Counted from the stretch's first letter, positions 26,481 through 34,844 are shown. The stretch: DNA of 64,000 nt from Tenuifilum sp. 4138str (GCF_041102575.1 NZ_JBGCUE010000002.1:186001-250000), one strand, 5' to 3'. Notes: generated by a model from the letters alone, not told the origin. Translations and numbers: made by a program.

Positions 26481-26498
26481 CTCAAAAAACGAGTTATT
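26476..26498 (+). terminator. Hairpin overlapping the transposase stop codon
   Basis: AATAACTC (26476-26483) pairs with GAGTTATT (26491-26498) over a short loop. It has a weak T-tail, so termination is uncertain. Confidence 0.45.
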
Positions 26499-26627
26499 TC
26501 CCGTTCCAACAAAACATCATTATCATAATGTTGAAAAATATTTCATAGTCTAGAGCCTTAATAAATTCAAACTTTTAAAGCATGAGAATGATATCCATAA
26601 ATTATAAACCACTAAAATAACAATGAA

Positions 26628-26843
26628 ATGAAAGGCAGTAAATTAGTTCACTTTTCTTTATTTATCCTTGCAATATTTGTTGTATCAGTTATTTTTACAA
26701 TCATTGACAACGGCACATATACTTCAGCATTTGAAGCTGGAAAAGCAACTGGACAAACCATGAGACATTTCCTGAAGATTTCATTCACATTGGGCTTAAT
26801 AGTTTTAATGTATAGACTTTTCAAAAAGAATGCTCACAAATGA
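26628..26843 (+). CDS. Small two-helix membrane protein
   Basis: A 71-residue protein with membrane helices at about 6-26 and 47-64, separated by a polar GKATGQT loop, and a basic KKNAHK tail. No family recognised. It lies immediately beyond the IS1595 element. Coding status rests on the clean hydrophobic pattern only. Confidence 0.5.
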   Translation: MKGSKLVHFSLFILAIFVVSVIFTIIDNGTYTSAFEAGKATGQTMRHFLKISFTLGLIVLMYRLFKKNAHK

Positions 26844-27301
26844 TTATTCATCGAGAATAAAAACATTGTAACTTATCGAAACGGAAAGTGTTAATTGTTT
26901 TTAGAAAGCCAATAGAATTATTACGGACTTTCAGATAAAATGAATGCACGAAAGCACATCAATTGCTAATTTCCATTGGGGTAAGCAGTTAGATAAGTTT
27001 GTTTTTTGTATATTTGGCTTTATCTTTACCGTACGACCACAGTGCTGCTCCGAACTCCCCAACGTATCTTAGCAGCAAAACGTTTATATGAATGAGTCGA
27101 AATGAGTAGGAATAGTATAATTTGAATGAAGTTGATTACGTTAAATCTTAACTGGGATTTTAATTTTTAAGAAAATTAGTCAGTGAAAAAAGTTGTTTAG
27201 ATGTTTTCAGTATTTCCGTTGACCAATCTCAGTTTAACAAATCTTAAATGTACTAATTCCGCCTTACCTGAAAGCAGTTTCTTTTAAGTGAAGAAAAGTA
27301 T
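26844..27301. other. Spacer without visible gene
   Basis: About 460 bases upstream of the transketolase promoter. I see no supported reading frame, tRNA or strong hairpin. Confidence 0.5.
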
Positions 27302-27309
27302 TACCTTTG
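27302..27309 (+). promoter_or_regulatory. -7 element of the transketolase promoter
   Basis: TACCTTTG fits TAnnTTTG and lies 30 bases before the chosen ATG at 27340. It overlaps, and therefore argues against, an in-frame TTG start at 27307. Confidence 0.5.
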
Positions 27310-27339
27310 TCGGTTAATTATCATGTAAATACAGTTTTG

Positions 27340-28185
27340 ATGGCAGATATTGATTTTCTTAAGAAAATGGCGGCACAGGTTCGCCGCGATGTTATCCGTA
27401 TGGTTCATAAACCTGCAAGCGGTCACCCCGGAGGTTCGCTTGGCTGCGCCGATTTCTTTACCGCACTCTACTTTGAGGTGATGAACATCAATCCAAAAAA
27501 CTTTACCATGGATGGTACCGGTGAGGATGTTTTCTTTTTGTCGAATGGTCACCTATCGGCTGCGTGGTACAGCGTGCTTGCCCGCCGTGGATTTTTTGAG
27601 GTTTCAGAGCTATCAACATTCCGATTAATCAACTCACGTTTACAGGGCCACCCCACCACTGCTGAACACTTACCCGGAATTCGCGTGGCTTCGGGATCGT
27701 TGGGGCAAGGCCTTTCGGTTGCATGCGGTGCTGCTCTGGCAAAAAAGCTTAATGGCGATAAAAATCTGGTTTACACCCTGCACGGCGATGGCGAGCTGCA
27801 GGAGGGTCAGATTTGGGAAGCAGCCCTTTTTGCCGCTGCCAAAAAGATTGATAACCTTATTGCTACTGTTGACTACAACGGAAAACAGATTGACGGCCCG
27901 GTTGATGAGGTGGTTACCCTTGGCAACCTAAAGGCTAAATGGGAATCGTTTGGCTGGGAGGTGCTGGAAACCAATGGCAACGACATGGAAAAACTCGTTT
28001 CCACCTTTGCTCTTGCTAAGAGCAAAACTGGCCAAGGTAAGCCCATTGTCATACTGATGCGAACCGAAATGGGTATGGGGGTTGATTTTATGATGGGAAC
28101 GCACAAATGGCATGGCAAGGCCCCCAACGACGAAGAGTTTGCCCGTGCTATGGCACAACTCCCTGAAACAATTGGCGATTTTTAG
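27340..28185 (+). CDS. Transketolase, N-terminal (thiamine diphosphate) subunit
   Basis: A 281-residue half of a split transketolase, which moves two-carbon units between sugar phosphates. SGHPGGSLGCADF (near 27-39) has the active-site His29. GHLSAAWYSVLARRG and the ThDP/Mg motif GDGELQEGQIWEAA...DYNGKQIDG follow. ATG 27340 was chosen because the longer frame begins inside the promoter. The C-terminal subunit is encoded at 28720, with a methylglyoxal synthase homologue in between. Confidence 0.93.
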   Translation: MADIDFLKKMAAQVRRDVIRMVHKPASGHPGGSLGCADFFTALYFEVMNINPKNFTMDGTGEDVFFLSNGHLSAAWYSVLARRGFFEVSELSTFRLINSRLQGHPTTAEHLPGIRVASGSLGQGLSVACGAALAKKLNGDKNLVYTLHGDGELQEGQIWEAALFAAAKKIDNLIATVDYNGKQIDGPVDEVVTLGNLKAKWESFGWEVLETNGNDMEKLVSTFALAKSKTGQGKPIVILMRTEMGMGVDFMMGTHKWHGKAPNDEEFARAMAQLPETIGDF

Positions 28186-28217
28186 GCTTTAGTCATTAAA
28201 AATAAAAAAGCAAAGCT

Positions 28218-28619
28218 ATGCAGAACATTGCCCTAATTGCGCACGATGCCAAAAAACCTGAACTTGTCAGGTTCCTGAAAGAGCATGAAGACTGGTTACC
28301 GGGTGTAAACCTTTTGGCAACCGGTAGAACTGCTGAGTTCCTAGAGGAACAGGGCATTAAATGCCGTCACCTTAGCCCAGGAAAATCGGGCGGGTATAAT
28401 GAGATTACGGAAATGATTGGTAAAGGTGAAATTGATATAGTGATATTCTTGCGCGACCATAAGGTGGTGCAACCCCACCACGAGGATATCCGCCGTTTGC
28501 TGGAAGCATGTAATGTGAACAACATTCCACTTGCTACCAACAAAGCTACAGCTGAACTGGTTATCCTTGGTCTTATCCGTAAGGAATCCATTGAGCGAAT
28601 GAAACGAAATATCGACTAA
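28218..28619 (+). CDS. Methylglyoxal synthase homologue with altered active site
   Basis: A 133-residue protein clearly homologous to MgsA, which turns dihydroxyacetone phosphate into methylglyoxal. IALIAHD, LLATGRTAEFLE, DIVIFLRDH, QPHHEDIRRLLEACN and NIPLATNKATAEL all align. In E. coli the catalytic base is Asp71 in GPMGGDQQ; here the matching segment is GKSGGYNE, giving Tyr60. His9, Asp10 and Asp80 corresponding to other active-site residues are kept. It may be an altered or non-canonical lyase. It lies between the two transketolase halves, consistent with triose-phosphate metabolism. Confidence 0.82.
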   Translation: MQNIALIAHDAKKPELVRFLKEHEDWLPGVNLLATGRTAEFLEEQGIKCRHLSPGKSGGYNEITEMIGKGEIDIVIFLRDHKVVQPHHEDIRRLLEACNVNNIPLATNKATAELVILGLIRKESIERMKRNID

Positions 28620-28719
28620 AGAACTTTTTCACTTTACTAGAATCAGGTTAACCCTAGCTACAAGGGTAATGGCTTATTAATCAATTTTTACAGTTACAAA
28701 GCAAAAGCAAAAAAACATA

Positions 28720-29670
28720 ATGAAATATACTTCGACTGGAAATAAGGACACCCGTTCCGGATTTGGAGCCGGACTACATGAGCTGGGACGCACTAACCCC
28801 AACGTGGTAGCGCTATGTGCCGATCTTATTGGATCGCTTAAAATGGACGATTTTATTAAGGAGAATCCCAATCGTTTCTTTCAGGTTGGAATTGCTGAGG
28901 CCAACATGATTGGACTTGCAGCCGGATTAACCGTTGGTGGCAAAATTCCATTTGCCGGCACCTTTGCCGCTTTTGCAACCGGCAGGGTTTACGATCAAAT
29001 TCGCCAGGTTGTAGCCTACTCCAACAAAAACGTTAAGATTTGTGCTTCGCACGCCGGCCTTACGCTGGGCGAAGACGGAGCAACACACCAAATGCTGGAA
29101 GATATTGGGATGATGAAAATGCTTCCCAATATGACCGTTATTGTCCCCTGCGACTATAACCAAACCAAAGCCGCAACGCTGGCCATTGCTGACCATGTGG
29201 GGCCGGTTTACCTACGATTTGGGCGTCCGGCAGTACCCAACTTCACCCCAGCCGACCAGAAATTTGAAATTGGCAAGGCTCAACTCCTGGTTGAGGGTAG
29301 CCATGTTACCATATTTGCCACCGGCCATATGGTTTGGAAAGCCCTTGAGGCAGCCGATATACTTGAGCAAAAGGGTATCTCAGCCGAGGTTATTAATATC
29401 CATACCATTAAGCCGCTCGATGAGGAAGCCGTTCTGAAATCCGTTTCCAAAACACGCTGCGTTGTAACTGCCGAGGAGCACATGATGAATGGAGGTCTTG
29501 GCGATAGCATAGCACAGCTTTTAGCACGCAAAATGCCCACACCGGTTGAAATGGTTGCCGTTAACGATACCTTTGGCGAGAGTGGCAAACCTGAAGAACT
29601 ACTGGTGAAATACGGGCTCGATACTCCTAATATCGTTGAAGCTGCTCAAAAGGTATTGGCACGAAAGTAA
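28720..29670 (+). CDS. Transketolase, C-terminal subunit
   Basis: A 316-residue partner of the 27340 product. It contains the pyrimidine-binding domain with the cofactor-activating Glu in [14 protein letters not shown] (about 57-70), [14 protein letters not shown] and [19 protein letters not shown]. The C-terminal transketolase domain follows ([25 protein letters not shown]). Length is normal for split forms. The sigma-factor gene starts 15 bases later, so read-through is likely. Confidence 0.93.
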   Translation: MKYTSTGNKDTRSGFGAGLHELGRTNPNVVALCADLIGSLKMDDFIKENPNRFFQVGIAEANMIGLAAGLTVGGKIPFAGTFAAFATGRVYDQIRQVVAYSNKNVKICASHAGLTLGEDGATHQMLEDIGMMKMLPNMTVIVPCDYNQTKAATLAIADHVGPVYLRFGRPAVPNFTPADQKFEIGKAQLLVEGSHVTIFATGHMVWKALEAADILEQKGISAEVINIHTIKPLDEEAVLKSVSKTRCVVTAEEHMMNGGLGDSIAQLLARKMPTPVEMVAVNDTFGESGKPEELLVKYGLDTPNIVEAAQKVLARK

Positions 29671-29685
29671 AATAACCATTTACGA

Positions 29686-30234
29686 ATGGATAACCATACC
29701 GATAGCGAGTTACTCGTAATGTTTCGGAATCCCGAAACGAAGCATTACGCTTTTAACTTGCTGGTTAGGAAATATCAGGAACGACTATACTGGCAAGTCC
29801 GCAAAATTGTTATTAGCCACGACGATGCCGACGATGTTATTCAAAATACTTTCCTTAAGGTATGGGGCGGGCTGGAGAACTTTCGGGAAGATTCCCAGCT
29901 CTTTACCTGGTTATACCGAATTGCCACCAACGAGGCATTAACGTTTCTGAAGAAGAAACGTACAAAATTGCTCCTCCCCATTGTTGATGTGGAACAACAG
30001 CTTGCACGAACCCTTGAGGGCGATCCCTTTATTGATGGCGACAGCACAGCACTCAAGTTACAGAAGGCACTCCTTAAACTGCCTGAGAAACAGCGCTTGG
30101 TCTTTAATATGAAGTATTTTGAGGAGATGAAGTACGAAGAAATTTCTGAAATCCTTGGCACCTCCGTTGGTGCGCTTAAGGCTTCGTTCCATCATGCAGT
30201 TAAAAAAATTGAAAAATTTTTAGAGGAGGATTAA
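29686..30234 (+). CDS. ECF-type RNA polymerase sigma factor
   Basis: A 182-residue sigma-70 family protein. Region 2 is marked by HDDADDVIQNTFLKVWGGL (about 45-63) and LFTWLYRIATNEALTFL. Region 4 is a helix-turn-helix, LPEKQRLVFNMKYFEEMKYEEISEILG...ALKASFHHA. It is followed by a single-pass membrane protein and a Spy-like periplasmic protein, an arrangement of sigma/anti-sigma/sensor systems. The target regulon is unknown. Confidence 0.92.
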   Translation: MDNHTDSELLVMFRNPETKHYAFNLLVRKYQERLYWQVRKIVISHDDADDVIQNTFLKVWGGLENFREDSQLFTWLYRIATNEALTFLKKKRTKLLLPIVDVEQQLARTLEGDPFIDGDSTALKLQKALLKLPEKQRLVFNMKYFEEMKYEEISEILGTSVGALKASFHHAVKKIEKFLEED

Positions 30235-30304
30235 ACCTATACCTAAACATACTATCATAGTTTTAGAGAGATATAGCAATAGCGCATTTGGAAGGAGATT
30301 GATT

Positions 30305-30742
30305 ATGAAAAGCATGGAGGAAAAATTCAACAAAAAGTTACCCTTTAAGGTACCGGAAGGCTACTTTGATACCCTACCTCTAAGGGTACAGGAGCGCATT
30401 GCAGCTACCGAAACACAGCACGAACCAAAAGGCCGTTGGGTAACCCTTAAATCGCAGCTGGCATTTGCTGCCGGATTTGCTTTCATGGCTTTGCTAAGCT
30501 ATTTGGGTTATTACATGGCTCGCCCACTTATGGCTGATAAAAAGGCCGTTAAAACTGATTACGTTGAAATTGTAAGCCGAACCATTTATGAGTTCGACGA
30601 TATCGACCTTTACAAGGCCATTGAACAGAAAAAGAAAACCGATAGCCTTAAAGAGGTTTACAACGAAATTCCCCACAGGCTATATGTTAGGAGCAGCAAC
30701 TGCATAACAATTATTGACGAAAAGAAAGAAATTAAACCATGA
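30305..30742 (+). CDS. Single-pass membrane protein, probable anti-sigma factor
   Basis: A 145-residue protein. The cytoplasmic N-terminus contains KLPFKVPEGYFDTLPLRV (about 9-26), a motif I associate with Bacteroidota anti-sigma-type proteins. It is followed by one membrane helix (about 50-71) and an acidic periplasmic tail. AAGGAG at 30291-30296 is a rare good ribosome-binding site and supports ATG 30305 over an upstream TTG. It sits between the ECF gene and a Spy-like gene, overlapping the latter by 4 bases. The anti-sigma role is inferred. Confidence 0.68.
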   Translation: MKSMEEKFNKKLPFKVPEGYFDTLPLRVQERIAATETQHEPKGRWVTLKSQLAFAAGFAFMALLSYLGYYMARPLMADKKAVKTDYVEIVSRTIYEFDDIDLYKAIEQKKKTDSLKEVYNEIPHRLYVRSSNCITIIDEKKEIKP

Positions 30743-31182
30743 GGCAGCTCTTTAGGATACTAATCGTTTTTATATTTATAGCCCTGGGGGCAAAGGCTTT
30801 CTCACAAACCGACGATACCGAGAAAGCCCTTAAGGCCGAAAAGGTCGCTTTTTTGACCAAAAAGCTCGATTTAACCCAGGATGAAGCCAAAAAGTTTTGG
30901 CCTTTATACGATGAGTACTGGAAGAAAAAGAATAAAATACTTAACGACCGTCGCAAGCTTGCCGATGACTTTATCCAAAACATAAACAACATAACCGATA
31001 AGGAAGCTGTTGATTATGCAAATAGATATGTGGAGTCCCAAAAAAGAGAATCGGATCTAATAGCAGAGTATAACAAGCTACTCCTTCAAATACTCCCACC
31101 CAAGAAGGTTATGCTTCTGTACCAATCCAACTACGAGTTCAAGAATTACCTGCTTCAAAAAGTTCAGGAAACAAAAAAATAG
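30739..31182 (+). CDS. Spy/CpxP/CnrX-like periplasmic helical protein
   Basis: A 147-residue protein with a signal peptide (cleavage after SQ near 23). The mature part is all-helical and charged, with the pattern LTKKLDLTQDEAKKFWPLYDEYW, i.e. an LTxxQ-like start of a Spy-type hairpin. ILPPKKVMLLYQ further resembles the second LTxxQ-region helix. In CnrX/ZraP-type systems such proteins sense metals or misfolding and control an anti-sigma factor. Translational coupling to the membrane protein supports that, by inference. Confidence 0.75.
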   Translation: MRQLFRILIVFIFIALGAKAFSQTDDTEKALKAEKVAFLTKKLDLTQDEAKKFWPLYDEYWKKKNKILNDRRKLADDFIQNINNITDKEAVDYANRYVESQKRESDLIAEYNKLLLQILPPKKVMLLYQSNYEFKNYLLQKVQETKK

Positions 31183-31213
31183 TTATAAACATCATAAGTT
31201 TTTAACTTTTTTT

Positions 31214-31221
31214 TACATTTG
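31214..31221 (+). promoter_or_regulatory. -7 element ahead of the second SiaC-like gene
   Basis: TACATTTG fits TAnnTTTG, 29 bases before the ATG. The upstream T-run lacks a clean TTTG at -33. Confidence 0.45.
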
Positions 31222-31250
31222 TCGGGTTACATGTTAATTCTTTTGAGGTA

Positions 31251-31658
31251 ATGGTAAACGAGGAGAAAGTGACTGAATTGGTTGATTTGTTTATTCCGGC
31301 AACAACTGAAACACCTGAAATTAAATGTGAAAAGAGTTCAGGACGAATAATGATGGTGGGCAACCTGATCCCTAGCGATCCCCAATCATTTCTTGCACCA
31401 ATACATCGTTGGCTACAGAGCTACGTTACAACCTACACCCCACAAAATATAACCGTTGAGTTCTACCTAACCTTTATTAACGGATGCTCAGAACATCACC
31501 TTGGGAAGCTACTGAAGTACCTTGAGGAACTTCACATCAACGGGATGTCCGTTAAGGTTATTTGCCACTACGAGAATGAGGATCTGGACATGAAGGAATG
31601 GGGAAAAGATCTAAGTATGGCACTCCGAATCCCCATTGAGTTGGTGGAAATCAACTAA
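31251..31658 (+). CDS. SiaC-like protein lacking the phospho-acceptor threonine
   Basis: A 135-residue DUF1987-family paralogue of the 1547-1930 product. The shared frame is visible: PEIKCEKSSGRIMMVG, a central FYLTFINGCSEHHL and an acidic YENEDLDMKEWG. Where the first copy has FNTAS with Thr68, this copy has INGCS, so the acceptor is Gly78. Ser80 is the nearest hydroxyl. It has its own -7 element and terminator, so it is a single-gene unit. It may be a non-phosphorylatable decoy or constitutive form; this is inference. Confidence 0.78.
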   Translation: MVNEEKVTELVDLFIPATTETPEIKCEKSSGRIMMVGNLIPSDPQSFLAPIHRWLQSYVTTYTPQNITVEFYLTFINGCSEHHLGKLLKYLEELHINGMSVKVICHYENEDLDMKEWGKDLSMALRIPIELVEIN

Positions 31659-31683
31659 GAAATTAGCATCAGTATAATACGTT

Positions 31684-31713
31684 ACAGCAAAGTTTAACCG
31701 CTTTGCTGTTTTT
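31684..31713 (+). terminator. Terminator of the SiaC-like gene
   Basis: ACAGCAAAG (31684-31692) pairs perfectly with CTTTGCTGT (31701-31709), followed by TTTT. Confidence 0.8.
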
Positions 31714-31742
31714 CGTTCCAAAGCGGAAACTGCTTATATTTG
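31711..31742 (+). promoter_or_regulatory. Promoter of the sufE-like gene
   Basis: TTTC (31711-31714), 20-base spacer, TATATTTG (31735-31742). It ends 15 bases before ATG 31758 and overlaps an alternative TTG start at 31740, which is therefore rejected. Confidence 0.6.
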
Positions 31743-31757
31743 CTAAAAAAAATAGAA

Positions 31758-32180
31758 ATGTCAATTAACGAGATTCAGGACGCAATAGTTGAGGAATTCA
31801 GCGTTTTCGACGACTGGATGGATCGCTACCAACAGCTCATAGAGTATGGCAAGGACTTGCCGCCTATAGATGAGCGCAAGCGGACAGAACAGTACCTTAT
31901 ACAAGGCTGCCAAAGCAAGGTTTGGCTCGATGCAGAGCTGCGCGATGGAAAAATCTACTTTACTGCCGATAGCGATGCCATAATCACCAAAGGAATTGTT
32001 GCGCTGCTAATAAAAGTTCTCTCGGGCCGCACCCCCGATGAGATTCTTAATGCTGAGCTTTACTTTATCGACAAAATTGGCTTGAAGGAAAACCTTTCCC
32101 CTACCCGTAGCAACGGACTTGTTGCAATGGTAAAGCAAATGCGTATGTATGCCCTTGCTTTTAAGGCAAAAGCGGAGTGA
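31758..32180 (+). CDS. SufE-family cysteine-desulfurase activator
   Basis: A 140-residue SufE protein, which takes sulfur from the SufS persulfide for iron-sulfur cluster assembly. The acceptor cysteine is in IQGCQSKVWLDAEL (about residue 51), the family's hallmark. YGKDLPPIDERKRTEQ precedes it, and LSPTRSNGLVAMVKQMR near the C-terminus is also typical. It is followed 49 bases later by a DUF59/SufT-like gene, consistent with a small Fe-S assembly operon. SufS and SufBCD are not in the window. Confidence 0.92.
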   Translation: MSINEIQDAIVEEFSVFDDWMDRYQQLIEYGKDLPPIDERKRTEQYLIQGCQSKVWLDAELRDGKIYFTADSDAIITKGIVALLIKVLSGRTPDEILNAELYFIDKIGLKENLSPTRSNGLVAMVKQMRMYALAFKAKAE

Positions 32181-32229
32181 ACCGGTTAAACCTTATGAAA
32201 CAAAAGCTGTTTCTTATAAAAAAATAGAT

Positions 32230-32544
32230 ATGCGCGACGAACTCGAAATTCAAACCGATATTGTCAAAACCCTCAAGGGCATTCACGACCCTGAAATACC
32301 GGTTAACATTTACGATTTAGGGTTAATTTACGAGGTTGATGTTGACGATAATCGTAAGGTTACCATAACCATGACTCTTACTGCTCCTAACTGCCCGCTT
32401 GCCGATCAGGTAGTTGAAGAGGTTCAGGAAAAGATTTCAAAAATTGATGGGGTAACCGATGTAGAGGTACGCTTAACCTTTGACCCTCCCTGGGATAAAA
32501 GCCGTATGAGCGACGAAGCTATGCTGGAACTTGGCTTTCTATAA
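32230..32544 (+). CDS. DUF59 / SufT-like Fe-S assembly protein
   Basis: A 104-residue MIP18-family (DUF59) protein. IHDPEIPVNIYDLGLIYEV at about 19-37 and LTAPNCPLADQVVEEV with its single conserved cysteine are characteristic; GVTDVEVRLTFDPPWDKSRMS closes the domain. Relatives mature Fe-S proteins. The in-frame extension back to 32149 overlaps sufE and was rejected. Position after sufE supports the role. Confidence 0.9.
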   Translation: MRDELEIQTDIVKTLKGIHDPEIPVNIYDLGLIYEVDVDDNRKVTITMTLTAPNCPLADQVVEEVQEKISKIDGVTDVEVRLTFDPPWDKSRMSDEAMLELGFL

Positions 32545-32557
32545 CCATCGGTATAAA

Positions 32558-33469
32558 ATGGAAAAGAAAAGCCAAGGCCGTGCTTACTTTCTGGCATCGT
32601 TTGTAGTTCTCTTTTGGGGCACATCGGCCACAGCTTTTAAAATCGGGTTAGGTCATACAGAACCGGTTCATCTGCTTTTTTGGTCATCGCTTTCGGCCAG
32701 TGTTATACTGTTTGTTTTTTTAGCATTTCAAAAAAAACTACCGCTATTAAAATTCACCAGCAAAAAGGAGATACTTTACTCGCTTGCCGAATCGGTATTA
32801 AATCCTTTCCTATACTACCTTGTGCTTTTTAAGGCCTACAGCCTTTTACCAGCTCAGGTTGCTCAACCCCTAAATTACATTTGGCCAATAGTTCTGGTTG
32901 TTTTGGCGGCATTACTACTAAAGCACCCTATTAGGTTTACTGATATAATTGCATTACTAGTCAGCTTAATTGGCGTTGCGTTCATATCGTCGCAAGGCAA
33001 TATCAATATTTTTGCAAAATCTAATCCGCTGGGAGTTCTACTGGCAGTAGGGAGTTCGGTAATTTGGGCTAGCTTTTGGATTGTCAACATGTACGATAAG
33101 CATCGCCCTGAAGAGGTTAAACTGTTTATAAGTTTTGCTTTAGCTACGGTTCTCACCCTGCTTTACATGGCAGCAACAAGGGATTTACCAGTTTTTAATC
33201 TGAACGCTTTAGCCGCATCCGTTTACATTGGAGCATTTGAAATGGGCATTACGTTTGTGCTTTGGCTAAAAGCACTTAATAGCGCAACAAACACAGCCCG
33301 ATTAGGCAATTTTTCGTATCTTGTTCCGTTCGTTGCGTTAGTATTTGTGAGCCTGGTGCTCCGCGAAAAGATAGTATGGACTACTCTAGTAGGCCTTATA
33401 GTTATTATTGGTGCCATTGTATTTCAACAACTTTTTTCTAAAAAGGATATTAAAGATGAACCGATTTAA
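32558..33469 (+). CDS. DMT-superfamily (EamA) transporter
   Basis: A 303-residue inner-membrane protein with ten hydrophobic helices arranged as two EamA repeats. VLFWGTSATAFKIG starts the first and LAVGSSVIWASFWIVN the second. Each ends in a helix of the type PLNYIWPIVLVVLAALLL or LVPFVALVFVSLVLREK. Drug/metabolite exporters have this layout; the substrate is unknown. ATG 32558 was preferred to an in-frame TTG that overlaps the previous gene. It overlaps the following protease gene by 14 bases. Confidence 0.88.
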   Translation: MEKKSQGRAYFLASFVVLFWGTSATAFKIGLGHTEPVHLLFWSSLSASVILFVFLAFQKKLPLLKFTSKKEILYSLAESVLNPFLYYLVLFKAYSLLPAQVAQPLNYIWPIVLVVLAALLLKHPIRFTDIIALLVSLIGVAFISSQGNINIFAKSNPLGVLLAVGSSVIWASFWIVNMYDKHRPEEVKLFISFALATVLTLLYMAATRDLPVFNLNALAASVYIGAFEMGITFVLWLKALNSATNTARLGNFSYLVPFVALVFVSLVLREKIVWTTLVGLIVIIGAIVFQQLFSKKDIKDEPI

Positions 33470-34709
33470 ACTAGCAATCCTCCTTTTATTAGGATTAGCA
33501 GCATTTACATCGTGCGAGGATGACGAGCAAAAAGTAAATGTTAATAAAGAGGTTTACAACCTCATGAAGGATTGGTACTACTGGTACGACCAGTTGCCCA
33601 ATGTTGATCCCAACAGCTATCCTGACCCCGTTGAGCTGGTAAAAGCCATCCGGGTTAACCCTCCCGACCGTTGGAGCTACGTTACCACTAAGCAGGAACT
33701 TGATGCCTACTATAAACAAGCCGCATATATAGGCTTTGGATTTGGTAGTGCATTTACAGCTGACAATAAGCTAATTATTACATTTGTTTTCAACACATCG
33801 CCACTTTATGCTAATGGTATTGGTAGAGGATGGGAAATTGTTAGTATCGATGGGCAAACCCCAACCCCCGATAACTACACCTCACTAATTGGCCCATCGG
33901 AGGTTGGTGTTACTAAAACCTTTGTGTTCAAATCGCCCTCAGGGCAAACGACTCAGCATACTTTTAGTAAAGCCCAAATTGAAATGAATACGGTGCTGAT
34001 GGATAGCGTTTACACCATTAACGGGAAAAAGGTTGGCTACTTTGTTCTGAAAGGGTTTATTGAAAAAACTGCCACTGAGCTTGAAACAGTATTTCAGAAA
34101 TTTAAAAATGCCGGCGTAAGCGAGCTAATCTGTGACCTGCGCTATAATAACGGCGGCCAGGTAAATGTTTCGCAACTTTTAGGAAATCTTATTGGTGGTA
34201 GTATTGCATTTGGTAGGGTTTTTGGGCAGTACATTCATAATAACAAACATTCCGACAAGAATAGTTACCTGTACTTTTCAACCAATCAGTACTCCTTAGA
34301 AATTCAACGTGCGGTATTCATTACTACCAGCAGCACGGCATCGGCAAGCGAATTGGTAATAAATGCGCTAAAACCCCATATGGATGTTGTGTTAGTAGGA
34401 AGCAAAACACACGGGAAACCGGTTGGAATGTACACATTCCAGTTTAACGATCCAAGTATCGACTGGGCAATTGTACCGGTATGCTTCAGCATAAGGAACT
34501 CCAACAATGAGGGCGATTACTACGATGGTATTCCCGTAACCGTTGAAGCTGCCGATGATATATTTACACCTTTTGGAGAGGTTACTGAAAGTAGCCTGAA
34601 TAGTGCACTCAACTACCTTGGACTTGGAACAAAGGCAGTAACAAAAAGTTATGTAACAGCTCAACCGATAACAGGGAAGGGACTATACGAAGAAATTGGC
34701 GCTTGGTAA
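33456..34709 (+). CDS. S41-family (CtpA-like) protease lipoprotein
   Basis: A 417-residue envelope protease. The lipobox FTSC places the lipid Cys at 20. A helical N-terminal region (YNLMKDWYYWYDQLP) is followed by a PDZ domain (about 95-170) and the S41 catalytic domain. SELICDLRYNNGGQV is the conserved strand, the catalytic Ser is in TASASE near 296, and the Lys in HGKPVG is near 320. The C-terminus has DYYDGIPVTVEAADD, typical of Bacteroidota S41 lipoproteins. The gene starts inside the transporter gene. Confidence 0.9.
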   Translation: MNRFKLAILLLLGLAAFTSCEDDEQKVNVNKEVYNLMKDWYYWYDQLPNVDPNSYPDPVELVKAIRVNPPDRWSYVTTKQELDAYYKQAAYIGFGFGSAFTADNKLIITFVFNTSPLYANGIGRGWEIVSIDGQTPTPDNYTSLIGPSEVGVTKTFVFKSPSGQTTQHTFSKAQIEMNTVLMDSVYTINGKKVGYFVLKGFIEKTATELETVFQKFKNAGVSELICDLRYNNGGQVNVSQLLGNLIGGSIAFGRVFGQYIHNNKHSDKNSYLYFSTNQYSLEIQRAVFITTSSTASASELVINALKPHMDVVLVGSKTHGKPVGMYTFQFNDPSIDWAIVPVCFSIRNSNNEGDYYDGIPVTVEAADDIFTPFGEVTESSLNSALNYLGLGTKAVTKSYVTAQPITGKGLYEEIGAW

Positions 34710-34721
34710 CCCACTAAAATC

Positions 34722-34753
34722 TTTGGTATGGAAGGAATCCAATTATATCTTTG
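34722..34753 (+). promoter_or_regulatory. Promoter of ruvC
   Basis: TTTG (34722-34725), 20-base spacer, TATCTTTG (34746-34753), close to consensus. Transcription would start near 34760 and give an ~88-base leader. Confidence 0.7.
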
Positions 34754-34767
34754 ATTTTTTTCTTTAT

Positions 34768-34844
34768 CCTTTTACCCTTAACTTTTAACCTTTATCCTTT
34801 AGCCTTTATCCTTTAGCCTTTATTATATAACCTTTAACCTTTAA
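34768..34844 (+). repeat. Heptamer tract in the ruvC leader
   Basis: Eleven consecutive 7-base units, mostly CCTTTAT, CCTTTAG or CCTTTAA, with exact period 7. They run to three bases before the ruvC ATG and fill nearly the whole predicted leader. No Shine-Dalgarno sequence is present. Confidence 0.85.

Larger units (their letters stand above)
25768..26557 (+). mobile_element. Compact IS1595-family insertion sequence, 790 bp
   Basis: Inverted terminal repeats start GGCTTAAGACTA at 25768 and GGCTCTAGACTA on the complement ending at 26557 (two mismatches in the first 12). Both ends are flanked by the direct repeat TTAATAA (25761-25767 and 26558-26564). The duplication is 7 bp, or 8 with one mismatch. 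It carries a single intact transposase gene and sits in the gap downstream of dapD. Confidence 0.8.

Noticed and set aside
26844-27301. Possible extra attC-like element (GTTAGAT near 26989)
   Set aside because: The seven-base core fits, but no matching inverse arm was found in the preceding 150 bases.
30299-30304. TTG start two codons upstream for the anti-sigma candidate
   Set aside because: The AAGGAG box at 30291-30296 is spaced correctly for ATG 30305.
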